Positions 1 through 12,414 are shown, numbered from the stretch's first letter. The stretch: DNA of 64,000 bases from Hyaloscypha bicolor E (GCF_002865645.1 NW_020194585.1:496001-560000), one strand, 5' to 3'. Notes: generated from the sequence alone by a model not told the origin. Made by a program: numbers and translations.

Positions 1-3000
1 TTCGCTGCAACATCAAGCGGAAGCCAGCTCAACTTGTCATTTATTCTGGGAAGACAACCAAGATCATTAAGAGTGCTGAGCATAAGCGGATATGCTTCAC
101 TCATATTCCAAACGCCGTGTTCCGTATCGCCAGTCAATTGACCAATTCTCAAAACCTTGAATCTCGATTCCTTGTTGCAGGATTCAGCAACTCGAGAACA
201 GATCGTTTCAGCGACCCATTTGCTCTTCGAGTAGCCCAAAGTATCCGAATCTTCAGGGGATGTGGAAACTGTTTCTGGGATGACGCCGGGGTGGTTCGAA
301 CCAAGTACTGCAGCAGTACTTGAGCAGAAAACAAAATTTGGTGATCTCGATGAGGAGTTGGAGAGCTGGAGTAAGTTTTGAAGTCCCTGAAGTGAATGTT
401 CGAAAGCTCGGAGTGGGAGTGAGAAGTTTACTGGCCATGCAGCCTAGACAAAATGAGCTCGTATACCAAACAGCTTTTACGATTATTCACTCACATGAAT
501 GATAGTAGAAACCCTATCTCGCAGCTGTTCGTAAACAGACATCTTGAAACCAAGATTCTCTTCTTCGAGCTTTGCAGGCAAGGATTGAAGTTTCTCAAGT
601 GATGACTTTGAAAGAGCGAGAAGGAATCGCTGTTTCAGAGTTGCTAGGACTCTTTCGCTCGCGGTTTCAGTGTCCTTGGGTCTCACGAGACAGTAGACTT
701 GTGTTACGGAGGGGCTGGCTAGGAGCTGAGACAGGATGTGTGAACCCAGAGCACCGGTAGCTCCTGTCAAAATCTGTCACCTTGTCAGTCAGGACCAGCA
801 GTTGAAGTGGAACTCAACCTACCACGACTTCTCCCTTTACCCCGTTGTTTGAGCTTGAAAAGGTCTCACTTAGATGCTTCGTGGCGGGCTCACAAAGGAC
901 GGAGTATCGATCGACCAAATCGAGCATTTCTTTAGTCTCACTTTCGTCGACCTCCTCTCCTCTTTGCCAACTGCAGAGAAATTCTGCCAGCCTCGGATCA
1001 GGTCAGCATCAACGCAACAGATCATAGGAAAACCTGAGGTACCTTTCAATATTTCCACAGTCGTACACAATATTCCAGGGAAGTGGTTTTTCTTTGCCAT
1101 GGAAGTGCTGGTCACCATCAGTTAAAGACTTCTTTATTTGCTTTAGGGGACTCACCTTCCCCAGCTGGTTTCTGATTCTCATACAACTCGCAGAATCAAT
1201 GCCATGCTGATAGAAATCGTCTTGGTCTTGCAATTCTACCGCCCCAAGAACACCAATTACCACTCCCCGGATAATCTCCTTCGCACTCTTGCTTCCGGAG
1301 TTTGAAATCGGGACGCTGTTCGTATCCTTAGCATAGGCTGCCTTGATATCACTCGCGAAAGTCTTCTCAGCAGCACTTCTCAACACCGTCCCCTTACTAC
1401 TCTTCTCCAACTTTCCCTCCCTTCTCCAAACTATCATCTCCCTCGAGATCCTCGTATGATCCTGACCCCTGGAATTTACCTCTTCAATCACTTCCCAAAC
1501 TCTCTCCTCGACCTCCTCTTCCCACACCAAAGCAGTCATATCGTCTTTCAAAATTATCAACGCACCCGGAACCCGTTCCCCATTGCCAAACACAAAGCAA
1601 TCCCTAACCTCCCCTACAGCAGCAACAATCGCATCCTCCACTGGCGCTGGATCAAACTTCTTCCCCGTGATCAAAATAATCTGACTATCACTCCGGCTGT
1701 GATACCTCCACGCCCCCTGGATCTCAGCATGAGGCTCAAACAAATCACTCGTTGCAAAACTTCCATCTTCGCGGTTTGTCTTGGCCATGTGTGGCCAGCC
1801 TTTTAAAACTACTAACTCGGAAAGTCCTGATCCATCATCTTGTTTCTCGAATCTGAGATACGGACCTGGGGACGGGAGTCGTAGGTATTGCCAGTCTTTG
1901 TCTGTGGAGTAATTCCGGCGTGAGGAGAGTAGGAATCCACATTCTGCGCTGCCAAAGCGGGAGATAAGATTTACTCCATTGGAAACGAGTGTGTCGCCTA
2001 CGCCATCAGGGAGTGCTGCACCGCCGACGCCGACGATATCCATCTTTTGGAGCCAGGCGAGGCCGCCTTTGTCCTCAGCCATCATTTGGAGAACATAGGG
2101 CACGCTTGAGAAGTACTTTACTTTAGCAACGGGATTTATACTTTGAGTAGCTGTCTGATGGGCGACGGAGAGCGAGGAGATGATATTCTGTGCTGTGATT
2201 GGTACGCTGCTGCAGGGAAAGAGCCAGATCAGTGCATTGGATGTCCAGGCACGGAAGCAGTCCGCAATTCCTCCATGGTAAAGTGGTGTAGTTGTAAATG
2301 TTGCGGCAGACGACCCGGAGAGGAGGGGTAGGACACCGACTGCCGCATGGTGCGTTTGAGGGATGGGCTTTGGGAGTCCGGTTGAAGTACCGGAGGTGTG
2401 GTGGATGTATGCGGTCGATTCGGATGTTGACTGGCATACAGGCGTATAGTTAAGGTTCGGTGGAGTGTTCTTGGTAATCCAGGTGAGTGGTGTTTTAGAC
2501 TGTTGCCATGGGAGGATGTGTGCCACGAGAGAAGCAGGCAAGGCTTTTGTTGCTGAGCGAGCGAGGTCGTGATAAACTTGATCGTAAAATAACGTTGAAA
2601 CCTCACATGACTTGCACAGATGTGCAATAGCCTCCGGCTGGCATTGCGGACTGCCAGACAATTAGTTTCAAATGAAATAGAAGAAATCTTGGAATTAGGA
2701 GTTGACTTGCGCAATGAGCAGCACAACAAACCCAGCCCTCATCAATCCAAGCCATGCGAATAAGAAATCCTCTGAACTCCCACATATTAAACCCACACAA
2801 AATTGTCTCTCAATCGGGCGGTTAGTTTGCACCAGTTCCCTCAGCGAGTTCGCCACTCCAGCAGAACCCCTTTGCAAGTCCTTGAAGGCTAAGCGACGTC
2901 AAAAATCAGCACTCTGGCCGTCTTCTTTCAAACGGAAAACAGAACTCACAAAAGATATTGCAGCCCCAACTTTCTCTACTCTCAGAAGTTGGCAAAGGGA

Positions 3001-3148
3001 AACCAACAGCAGGCTTGTCAGGATGGAGTCGAGCTTGAAGGTCAATGAACTCCGTAGCAGTCCCGAAGTCACGTGGTAGCGCCCTATTCTGCTCTGCTGC
3101 TTGTCCAAGTGTACAAGTGAAGTACGTAAAAGGTGCGTCTGGCGCCAT
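1..3148 (-). CDS. NRPS-like adenylate-forming reductase (A-T-R), 3' end beyond window
   Basis: A multidomain enzyme that activates a carboxylic acid as an acyl-AMP, loads it on a carrier domain and reduces it off with NAD(P)H. Start ATG at 3148 (AACAAAATGG context). Introns fitted by frame: 2889-2949, 2638-2706, 1108-1155, 971-1042, 774-822 and 444-494; every exon sum keeps phase. The adenylation domain shows HHTSGTSTGLPKP (A3-type), GSAECG and RSDSQIILITGKKFDP. The carrier domain carries the phosphopantetheine serine in GIDSAS near 1190. The reductase (SDR) domain opens with LTGATGALGSH near 740-772, followed by VFCSSTAAVLG and LGYSKSKW (catalytic Tyr/Lys). About 930 residues are visible, still open at base 1; family members run to about 1,050. 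The substrate cannot be read. The family assignment is firm; the 2638 acceptor is the least certain splice site. Confidence 0.9.
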
Positions 3149-4404
3149 TTTGTTGTATTTCTCGCTTATTCGGGGAGTGGTTGGAAGAAAGACCAAGGAA
3201 GGCCAGTCGCACTTGAGCACAGAAACCACGGCTGAGAAGTTATATTCCACTAAACAAAAAGCCAGATGTGAATCCTGTAATACAGGAAGGAATCAAAAGC
3301 AATTTAAATTACTAGACCGCTTCCTGATTATCATCGGAAAGTGAAAATAGGCCATTGGTGGTTTCGGGAGAAATGTTAAACGTCATGACTTGACAGCTGG
3401 ACCCCACCTCAACTTGGAAAGGAGCACACAAACTCCGACCACTCGCCTCAAACTTCTAAGGTCAAAATAATATGCTTCGCACTGGTAGATTTCAAGTATG
3501 AAGAAATTTAACGCTCTTCTTGAAGAGATACACACGAGGAGAGAACGATAAGTAAATTCCGACGTTAGGTACATCAACTTCATCATCAGTAAGCATCAAA
3601 TGCTGAGCTCGTTGAATGCTTTCGGTGCCCGGATTACCAAAATCTGCTTCCTTTTATCTAAGAGTTCTCTTCGATTTCACCTTGGCTGCAATCATTCGGG
3701 GATAAGTGCGATCTCATTTTAGCCCTTCCTGTAGCTTGAATCGCTTGAAAAGGGGCCCATCGCAGTTTTCCAAACTGTTACACAGCTTGATCTAAGGGGC
3801 GCATTCATTTTCCAAACACGCAGCAAACGAATGCTGGAAATGGCGGAGGCTGCTGCATAATCCTCCGTTCTGCAACCTGGAGCTGATTGACTCCTTCCTG
3901 GGGCACTATTCAGCTCCTCTCTCCATATCCATACTAATACGCTCTCGTCTCCTTCTCCCTTTTCCCAGAACAGAAAGCAACCAAGAAATTGGCTGACAAA
4001 AGTTGATATAAAGAGGATCAATGCATCCAAGACTTTGGCCCTCAATGCAAGCTGTACACCTACGAAGGGGTCTGATGCTGCTGGAGTCAAGGTGTTTGGG
4101 ACCGACTGTTGCTTTATCTCAGGTGATGGTTGCTGGGTTTGTAGTTTGTTTGCTTTGAGTGATCGAATCGCTGTTGAAGTGCCCAAGAGTAATGATGTTC
4201 GGTCTGAGGTGCCGATTCTCGGTGGCATGCGCAACGGTTCGGATGAAGTCAACGAATGAGAGTTTTGGAATAGGGGTATATTTTCGTGGTACTCTACTTC
4301 CAAGCATCTTCCCCGGAACTCCAAATTCATACCTCACCATCGCTAAACACCTCCAATGCACACTTCATCTTCGAAGCTCCCCTATCGGTCAACAGAACGT
4401 TACT
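3149..4404. other. Intergenic region between reductase start and glucosyltransferase end
   Basis: Contains the 5' flank of the reductase and the 3' flank of the glucosyltransferase. Apart from the weak minus-strand open frame at 3719-4330, listed separately, I see no gene, repeat or RNA here. Confidence 0.5.
3719..4330 (-). CDS. Weak hypothetical ORF with one membrane-like segment
   Basis: An open frame of 203 codons starting at ATG 4330. It is not recognised. The middle carries one hydrophobic stretch (LDALILFISTFVSQFLGCFLF) that could span a membrane once; the rest is Ser/Arg-rich and low in complexity. There is no domain motif. An internal Met (MPPRIGTSD) is an alternative start. It lies 75 nt downstream of the glucosyltransferase stop on the same strand, so it may simply be 3' UTR or chance coding. 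Confidence 0.2.
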   Translation of the reverse strand: MNLEFRGRCLEVEYHENIPLFQNSHSLTSSEPLRMPPRIGTSDRTSLLLGTSTAIRSLKANKLQTQQPSPEIKQQSVPNTLTPAASDPFVGVQLALRAKVLDALILFISTFVSQFLGCFLFWEKGEGDESVLVWIWREELNSAPGRSQSAPGCRTEDYAAASAISSIRLLRVWKMNAPLRSSCVTVWKTAMGPFSSDSSYRKG

Positions 4405-7273
4405 TTAGACTGTAAGCCCCAACTCTCCCCACCTCTTTAAAATCTCGTCTTTTTCCTCCTTCGTCGCCATTCCAAAATGTCTAAGCCCCTGCTTCAAGCG
4501 CTGCGCAATCAGATTTGCTTTCAACCCTCTTGAATACCGCTTCTCAAACTGCTTTTCCACGCCTTTCAATGTGTACCCCGTGACACCAAACGCCGCAGCG
4601 CTGGTCTTGAACACCAACCCTCCTACACCCTTCCCAATACCCTTGCCAAAACCAACCACGCCATCTTTCTTCGTACCGTAGTAGGGTTGCGTAACAAGGC
4701 CTGTCACGCCATCAAAGAGACCGAAAACTACTTCCTTAGAGGCGACCTTGACGCCGGACCCGAGACCCGTGATGTTGTCGCGACGACGGACGGTGTCGTC
4801 ATTCAGGAGGACCCAAGGCGCGTTGTGGAAGCCATTCGCAAGGTTGTAAAAGAACGACACTGGGACACGCAAACCAGTCACGACCATCGATTGCGCGAAA
4901 TGGCCCGTCTCCAGCGTTGCGTCGTGGACTCGCCCATGCTCACGGCTCGGAGTAGAATAATGACTCGAGCCCGTATAAGTCCTATGAACCGGGGACCAAG
5001 AGTGAGTTTTCCTGTGTTTCGATTTATCCGTGTAGTTTGGGAGGGTTTTGGCGGCCATTTTGAAGGCGAGGTTCTCGACGCGCTGCTCACTGTAGTTCTC
5101 GTTCGCGCGGGTGACGGGGTTATGGCTGTAGACGCAGTCGAGGGAGGCGGTGTATGCCAGCACCGGGGGACTTTCGTTGGAGCTCGAGGAAGCCGAGTCT
5201 CCGGCGGGGCGTTTGCGGATTGTTTTGGACAAGTTGCGGGAGTAGGAGGCTACGGCCGTGACTGCACCGGTGACGGCGCCTGATGCTACGGCTATGGCAC
5301 CCAGCACTGGATCTCCAGCGCCTTCGTCGACGTACCAGTCTCGATGTTTGACACTGTTTGTGGTGAGCAGGATAGCATTTATGAGATGGAAGTAGACACT
5401 TACAGCTTCATGCGTTCGAGACTGGATATTCCATTGTCGATGAGGACAGATGCTGCAAGTGTGCTGAGCCGTATATTGGTGTTCTTGATCCGCCAGTCAG
5501 CTATTCGGTCAGGTAAAATCAAACACCGCATAGAGTCGATGTTGACCATGTTGTGGAAGGAAAGAGCAGCCTGTTCTGCGCCATTCTCGTTCGTAATCTT
5601 TTTGGCCATTTCTTTCACTGCTGCTTGCACGTCAGGTCCTAGGGCAATGGTGATACTTTCTGCAAGAGTCTCTTCTGTCATCCTCTTGAACGGTACAGGT
5701 TCCGGTCCAGCTCCCGCTTTGTGAACCATGGCACCCCAGAATGGTTGATCTCCAAAGAATGGAACGACGACTGTTGGCTTCCCCATAGCGATTCCAATCG
5801 CAGTCGTTCCAGCTCCTCCATGGTGAACGACAGCTGAGACATATTGAAAAAGCCAATCATGAGGGACATTTCCGAGTAGAAATATCCCTTCTGGTACTTC
5901 TATATCACTTCCAAGTCCACCCCAGCCTTTCGACACGAGTGCTCGTACACCAGCTTGCTTCACAGCCGCGAAGATCATTTTGGTAAGTTCGTCGGGGTGG
6001 TCGACGACGATCGATCCGAACCCGATGTAAACAGGTGGTGCCCCGGCGTTTAGGAATGCCATGAGGTCTTCGGGTGGTGTGTAAGACGAAGCTTGATTGA
6101 GGAAAGAGAAGCCACTGATGTTGATGTGGGATCCCCAATCCGATGGTTTGGATATTAATGCCGATGACCTGGTCATATTAGCTCACCAAATGTAGTCAGC
6201 GAAATTGTGACGACAAACCAGGCATATGTGAACGGAACTTTCATCCTAGAGAGAAGCATGTGTCCCCAGAGCGGACTTATTGGGTCTAAATTTAATGTCT
6301 TCATCCGGAAGCCGTTGATGACGTCTCCAAGCCTGGTTTCTTGTCAGTGAAGATTCATCGGTGAAGGAAATACATTTATTACCCTTGCCAGGCTAGAAGT
6401 TCCATCATCGTATATGAAATGTAGTTGCCAAAATTTGGATCGGCTTCGTTTCTGTCCATTGATGCCAGCGGGTGAGGAAAGTGTTGAGTAGGCGACCACG
6501 GCATGCTAAAGGCCGAGATTAACTCTCTGCCAAAGCGGTCAATGAAGGGATGCTTACGTGAACATCATGTGCAGGGGAATCCCCAGCTTCTCCGCGCAAT
6601 GAATATGTCCGTAGCTCGGCGGGTTTGCAATGATCGCATCCGCAATGAATAACCTATCCACCTCCTCCTCTCTCGTTAACGGAGGTCCTACCTTCTCCGA
6701 ACCCAACCCATCTCCAGGCTCAATACACCCCCTCCAAGTGCCCTCCAAAATCTCCGCGATATCCGCCCGTCTCTTTCCCACATCTCCAGCCTTCAGACTC
6801 TCGATGCCCGGCATCAACCCGGGATTCTTAACCATATACGCCATTAACGTCGCCGGGTCACCTCCAATGGAGAAGAACTCCAACCCATTCTCCTCCACAA
6901 AGGTCTTGAAAACGGGATGGGTGCAAATTCTGACTCGGTGGCCGTACTTTTCCTTCAACACCTTCCCGATGGCAATAAACGGCTGGACGTCACCTCTTGA
7001 TCCCACGATGTGGACTGCGATGTTCATGCGCGGTAGTCCATTAAAATTTCCCATAACGGAGTGAAAATTAGAGACATATTTCTTGTTGTTCTTGGTGAGT
7101 TCAACTCCAACGGGATCCCGGCCTCTCCGGAGCTTCGTCGTCCGCTCGAAATACTTTGCCAACTTCGAGGCCTCAGTGAGGTGGATGTTGACGCGGCCAT
7201 CATTGAGGATATCAGCTTTGGCTGTGAAGTGCTCGTTGACGGTGTGGACGCGGTGTAGTGAGGCGTCCGCCAT
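4405..7273 (-). CDS. UDP-glucosyltransferase, GT28/sterol-glucosyltransferase type, with Vps13-like C-terminal tail
   Basis: Transfers a sugar from a UDP-sugar to a lipid or small-molecule acceptor; sterol-type is the likeliest class by family. Five exons, introns 6506-6557, 6333-6382, 6169-6218 and 5354-5403 (50-52 nt), giving 888 residues. The N-terminal GT28 fold carries [12 protein letters not shown] at about 88-99. The C-terminal nucleotide-sugar site carries [13 protein letters not shown] at about 432-444, followed by [11 protein letters not shown]. The last 300 residues are not glycosyltransferase: after a Ser-rich linker they contain glycine-spaced repeats ([16 protein letters not shown], then [13 protein letters not shown]) like the C-terminal Vps13/ATG_C lipid-transfer module. 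No signal peptide is visible, so it is probably cytosolic or membrane-associated. It follows the NRPS-like reductase on the same strand; a shared pathway is possible but unproven. Confidence 0.9.
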
Positions 7274-8313
7274 GTCTGGGACGTTCGCAAGAAGGGGTGA
7301 AGAGTACGGAAGAGTGGCAGGAGGAAGGGAAGAAGTGGAAAAGAGAAGGAATCCCGGCTTTAGAAGACTACTTCATATACCACGGGACCAAACTGAAAAA
7401 GCCATGTGAACAAGAGGGAATTTGTCGTGTACTCCGTAGTTGATGACAAGGCGATCCGCTGGGATGTCCATTGCCCCATGCTAAACTCTCTGCGGTAAGG
7501 CCTGCGGCGTGAGAAGCTTATCGAGGCCCGACAGCCACTGAAATCATTTATTCAGCACCGAGCGCAGAGTCGCGGTTCCTAGCATTCCGATACGTCCTCA
7601 GGGGGATGAGGCGATTTCGGGCCCTGCAGGGTGCTTACTATACACGATCGATCCTTATTGAGGCAGTCAAACTTTTCTCCTTCGTTATCGGTGGTCGGAA
7701 TGACGCTCCAGCGATACGGCCGCCGCATGCGCCCGTTCCAGGGGTTGTTCGCGAGGCGATATGCCCGAAGGTGCCGAAGGGCTGGACGGGTCGGTGTTAC
7801 GGTAGCTTGAGCAGTAATCACGATGAAGGCAATAACTGGTCTTGACTTTAACACCGGAAGATCAGGAAGCTGGTGGAAGTGAAGTGTAAAGGATAGAGGA
7901 AACGTCCCTGGAGTTTAGGCGCACTCCTGAGGCTAGGAAGGCCGGGTCGCTGCTTACATCATTTTGACCGCTGCTTTTACGACGCGAGATCCGTTTCCCA
8001 CGACACTTTCCTCGCTCCTTCATAGCTTCACTCCTTAACAATCGCCAGTTGAGAAGTCAGTTGAGGACCAGCATCCCTTCCCATCGACGCGAGATGGGTA
8101 GGCTGGCCCATCAATACTATTGATCCCAGGGCTGGCGAGTCCAGAAGCAGCGCCACGAAGGAGCCCGCAGCAAATTCCCAGCATGGTACTGGCAGGTGTT
8201 GCCAGTGTACCTCGACGGAGACGTTGAGCCGGAAGACTAGGACGAGGGCATCTCTGAGTTGGGAGAATCAGACAAGTTGGGCGAGGAGGGTGATGAGCGC
8301 AACTGTGGATGTG
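7274..8313. other. Intergenic region, no supported gene
   Basis: Contains the probable promoter of the glucosyltransferase gene at its left end. Several short overlapping frames of 60-110 codons occur on both strands between 7.6 and 8.4 kb, but none shows a motif or plausible composition. Confidence 0.5.
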
Positions 8314-9149
8314 ACAGGATGACGGGCGCGAGTGCGGATTTGACAACGATGCCTCGAAATGCAATTACGAATCGAAAGACGGAGAAAACACGGACGAAGA
8401 GAGCGAATCACCGAAAAGATGCGATGGATTCGGTGCCGAAATGTACTACGAATTAAAAGAAGAGCGCAAAGCACGAAAACGAGAGTTGTTGGAGAAGCAT
8501 AAGGAAAAGAGAAAGCAATGGAATTCGTGAAGGCCAAAGAAGACGAAGTCAACGCCGCATACCAAGCTTTCAGGAAGCAAGAAGGAGAGCCAAGAAGAAG
8601 GGTGGGAAGATTCCGATTGATTTTACCCTCAGTCGATCATACAAACTCTACTCTTCGGACCATGTTGAATGGGTACACGATTATTCAATGCCTCCAACGC
8701 AACGAGCCGACTTCCACCACATAGACGAGTGCGATGGCGGACCTCCCTCACCAAATGATGGGTCGGAGAAGCCCCTATACGGACACATCTACCTCGACGC
8801 CGCAGCAAACTACACCTTTTGCCCCGTTCCCATCCCAAAACGGGCAAGGCGTAAGGACATAGCGGTCACTGGTGCTGGTGATGGCGACGGGGTGTACGAC
8901 CTAAGGCTCAAGTTCTTTGGAAACGGATATTTGGAAATGAGCGTTCCTCGCGCACTACTTGAGGGTCACCATAAATTATCTTCTGGTGCGCCAGAGAGAT
9001 TCTAGTTCGTTGGGATCTTCAGAAATCTCGAGAAGGAGAAAGCCGAAAGGAAGCAAGCCGCAGAGGAGAAGAAGAGTCGCCCGACCTCGCCTCGCGAATC
9101 ACATTTTGAGATGAACCATCCAATGGGGTGGTGGGCTCAGTCCAGGTGA
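8314..9149 (+). pseudogene. Decayed gene for an uncharacterised fungal protein
   Basis: A coherent protein can be followed only by changing frame. One frame gives an acidic, Cys-containing stretch then RKARKRELLEKHKEKRKQ up to about 8512. A second frame takes over near 8518 (EFVKAKEDEVNAAYQAFRKQ). A third takes over near 8585 (KIPIDFTLSRSYKLYSSD) and runs through GHIYLDAAANYTFCPVPIPK. That frame is stopped by TAG at 9003-9005, yet the same frame continues with KEKAERKQAAEEKK and SPRESHFEMNHPMGWW to a natural TGA at 9147-9149. Two frameshifts plus one nonsense codon argue for a pseudogene. The SPRExxFEMxHPMGWW ending resembles a conserved but unnamed ascomycete family, by my recollection. Sequencing indels could explain part of this. 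Confidence 0.6.
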
Positions 9150-10291
9150 TATTGCGTTCACCGGGCGACCTTCTCGTTGGCCAATTCATTCCCGCCCACT
9201 TCGGTTTATTTTCTCATGACCCCTGATATATGTACACTTAAACAAATTCTTCTTCTCTTTACGATCTTTGTCTAATTTACAATTCAGACGCATCCCCCTA
9301 GTCATTCCACCAAGTCAATGAGTGGTCTCGCCAGGAGCGGTATGAAGTCTTCTTCCACTTGGCAGATCTCTTCTTTAATGAAGTGGAATATGCCTATAGT
9401 CCTCTTTATACACATATTTGCACTTATAGTTATAGTGTTCCATTTCGAGTTCACCATGTAGAGTCGACGGGTTCTCGGATACAGATTGTTCTAATATGAG
9501 CTATTTTCGTGTTCCTGTTTCTATATAATTTGGTTAGCTCGAGTCATCATGTCTTTATGCCTCGTATAGTTCCTGGAGCATAACAAGTGCTGGGCATTAC
9601 CAATTCTGAACACCTGGAAGGCTTGGGAGGGAACATGTGATCCTCAAGTCCCCGCACGTACCCCGCACCTCGCACCTGAAGGCCCTGGGGTGAGGGCCCA
9701 AGTAATAATTTTCAGGGGTATATTATGGAGCCTTCATCGCTAAACTTTAGCAACCTTACACCCTATACCTAATACCTCGTGGACTCGTATACGGCTAATG
9801 TCAATAGAGCGTTTACTAATGCAGCTCGCGTCCGGAACAAAGTAACACCACATCCCACCAACGGTACGACATGGGACGATGCAGGTACAGGGACAACTAC
9901 CCAGTAGCCAAGAACAACTTGATCGGGAACATAATGGCTGTGCCTCTCGATTGGAACGTCGGTCCGGTCCCAGAGCTCAAAGCGATCAGAATCTCTCCAC
10001 TTGCCGTCAGATTTTATTACTCACGACCCGGGTTAAACGGACCGTTTTACCCAAATTGTACGCGTGTTTAAAATAAAGTAAGCTTATTCTCACAGGATGG
10101 GATGCTGAACTTACCCGGAACACACCCCAGTAACCCGGAATTGCAGCTCAGCTATTGCAGATTGTATATTCTTAGTGTGCTTGATATAAAGCTCAAAACA
10201 TGGTACATTTCCATCGCCAATCTGTCGTGTCTCCGCCCCCACATGCTTTTGTTCCCCTCGCTATTCCAACGCAGAACATTGTTTGCCTAGC
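9150..10291. other. Intergenic region upstream of lactonase-like gene
   Basis: No gene, repeat or RNA recognised. Short plus-strand frames at 9871-10076 and 10102-10290 lack motifs. The right end is the likely promoter of the lactonase-like gene, including GATATAAAGC about 100 bp before its ATG. Confidence 0.45.
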
Positions 10292-11610
10292 ATGCATTTC
10301 TCACGTCTTTCGCTTGCAAGTCTCGCTGCCTCTCAGGTGGCCGCGGTGACGCTCTGGGCTGCTTCCTATGGCGGGGCAGGGCTCGGTGACGGCGGAGTCA
10401 CTTCCTTGAAGCTGGACAAGACTGGTACGGGAGGATATACACTCAAGCAGACGAGCTTCCTCAATGGTAGCACTTCCTGCGGAGCTCAGTCTTCATGGTT
10501 GACCAAGGACGCCTGGAACAATGTCATATACTGTGTCGATGAAGCTTGGGGGGCGGCTAATGGCTCGATTACCTCGTTCCATTCCTCACCTAGTGGATCG
10601 TTGACCCTATTTGACAAGCAAATCAGCCTCGGATCTCCGGTTTCCACAGTTGTGTATAATGGAGGTGCAGCTCTCGCAGCAGCCCACTAGTAAGTCCCTT
10701 TCCCCTTTCCGTCTTGCAACACTAACAAGTGCAGCGACACCTCTGCGGTCACCACCTGGGAAATCCTCCCATCAGGCGGCCTCAAGGCAATGCAGGTATT
10801 CCGATACAAGCTCACCGCACCTGGCACAAACCCCACCCGCCAAGACGTACCTCACGAGCACGAAGTGATCCTCGACCCCACCGGCTGCTTCATCGTGGTC
10901 CCCGATCTCGGTGCAGACCTCCTCCGCATCTTCGCCATCAATAAAAAGACCAGCATGCTCTCCGAAAGCTCCACCTTTGCCGTCGCCCCTGGCTCTGGTC
11001 CCCGCCACGGGACATTCTTGAAGACCGCTGATGCGACCTACCTCTTCGTGCTTTCCGAGCTGTCAAACACCATTGCTTCATATTCAGTGGCCTACACGGC
11101 TACCGGACTTAGCCTCACTCAAGTTTTCATCAGCGGAGCGTATGGCGTCGGTGTCGAGATTCCCACTGGAGCAGGAGCCGCTGAAGCTATCCTTTCCGTG
11201 CGTCCCCTTTTCCTCTCAAATTAAAAATCTCCAAATGAGAAATCGGAGGCAATTGCTAACACCCATCAAAGCCCGACAACAAATACCTCCTTACTTCCGA
11301 GCGTCACGTAGCCAGCTTCCAAATCCCCAATTTCGACCCGAAGAACAGCACCACGCTCCCCTCCGACGCCCTCATCGTCTGGACCATCGACCACGCCACG
11401 GGGAAACTGTCCAACGCCCAGCGCGCACCTGCTGGCGGCATGAACCCGCGCCAGTTCTCGGTCAATGCCAAGGGTGACTTGGCTGCCGTTGGCTTGCAGG
11501 ATGATGGACGTGTTGTGATTCTTGAGCGCAAGAAGGATGGCAGCTTCGGAGATATTCTGGCGAGTGTCATGATTGCTGGGAGTCCTACGAGCGTTATCTG
11601 GGATGAGTAG
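10292..11610 (+). CDS. Secreted lactonase-fold (seven-bladed beta-propeller) protein
   Basis: Belongs to the 6-phosphogluconolactonase-like beta-propeller family (Pfam Lactonase), whose fungal secreted members include carboxy-muconate cyclase-like proteins. Three exons; introns 10690-10734 (45 nt) and 11198-11271 (74 nt) restore one frame of 399 residues. The N-terminus is a signal peptide (MHFSRLSLASLAASQVAAVT). Family features include the blade motifs VPHEHEVILDPTGCFIVVPD near residues 190-210, GSGPRHGTF near 250, and a terminal stretch NPRQFSVNAKGDLAAVG. The true substrate is unknown; many secreted members have no demonstrated activity. The upstream TTG-extended frame is not the start, because ATG 10292 opens the signal peptide directly. 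Confidence 0.9.
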
Positions 11611-12114
11611 ATGCTTGGGAAAGTGGTGCAATTGAAGGAGAATGAAATCGTTGCGAGAGGCATAATGTAAAAGTTTGGTTAATAGTGGCCAGAGCAGAGT
11701 AATTTGGATGAAATTTATATCCGAAATTCTGTGGAAAAATTCGGGGGTTTCGATCTGTTGTTTACCTCCCACGTGCAAAAACTTTGATGACTTTTTTGCT
11801 GAATCGTGAAGTGGCGCAAGTATTGATTGGTGCGTAAATGACAGATGACTTTAGAATATGAAATCACTTTTGATGAAGCGAGTTGGTTGGGTTTAAATAC
11901 AGGCTGATGAGCTCCGTACGAAACAGTTCCATGCGGGCTCAACGTTCACGACTAGAAGTCTGGAACTTCCCAAGAACCATTCCCACGGTATTTGTTGTAG
12001 CTGGGTAAGTTTCATAAAGATAGCGTTGTGCAGATAGCGACCACTGCTCATTGTATCTCCAGGGTATGTATTTACCCTGTTGTTTCGCGCCAATCCTCAC
12101 CCCCATTTGCGTGC
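11611..12114. other. Intergenic region
   Basis: 3' flank of the lactonase-like gene up to the MITE target duplication. No gene recognised. Confidence 0.5.
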
Positions 12115-12122
12115 ACGCCAAG

Positions 12123-12414
12123 TAGGGATGCACGATTTATAATTATTACAATTATATAATAATCAAGTCGCCAATATTATAATGCATAAAATACTGCATA
12201 AAAGAGCGTATAAATCGTGCATAATTCGGCACGTGGAAAAGGGTAAATTAGTGGATTTGATTGTTGGGGAGGAGCACGAAACCGCGCTAGTCAAATGGAG
12301 GCTTCTGATTGGCTGTGTCTCATATGCAAGATAATATCACCATAATCAAGTCGGAGTGATTATTTTACGATATTATGTATTCAAGTCCTAAATTATATAA
12401 TTTTAGCATCCCTA
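12123..12414. mobile_element. hAT-type MITE, 292 bp
   Basis: A short AT-rich non-coding element with perfect 9-bp terminal inverted repeats, TAGGGATGC at the left and GCATCCCTA at the right. It is flanked by a perfect 8-bp direct repeat ACGCCAAG (12115-12122 and 12415-12422). An 8-bp duplication with short TIRs is the hallmark of hAT elements. Internal ATAATCAAGTCG occurs twice in direct orientation. There is no coding capacity, so it would depend on an autonomous element elsewhere. Its TIR differs from that of the hAT element 2.5 kb to the right, so it is not simply a deletion derivative of that copy. Confidence 0.85.

Noticed and set aside
1456..1806. 116-codon plus-strand frame opposite the reductase
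   Set aside because: Shadow of the adenylation-domain exon, with no motif.
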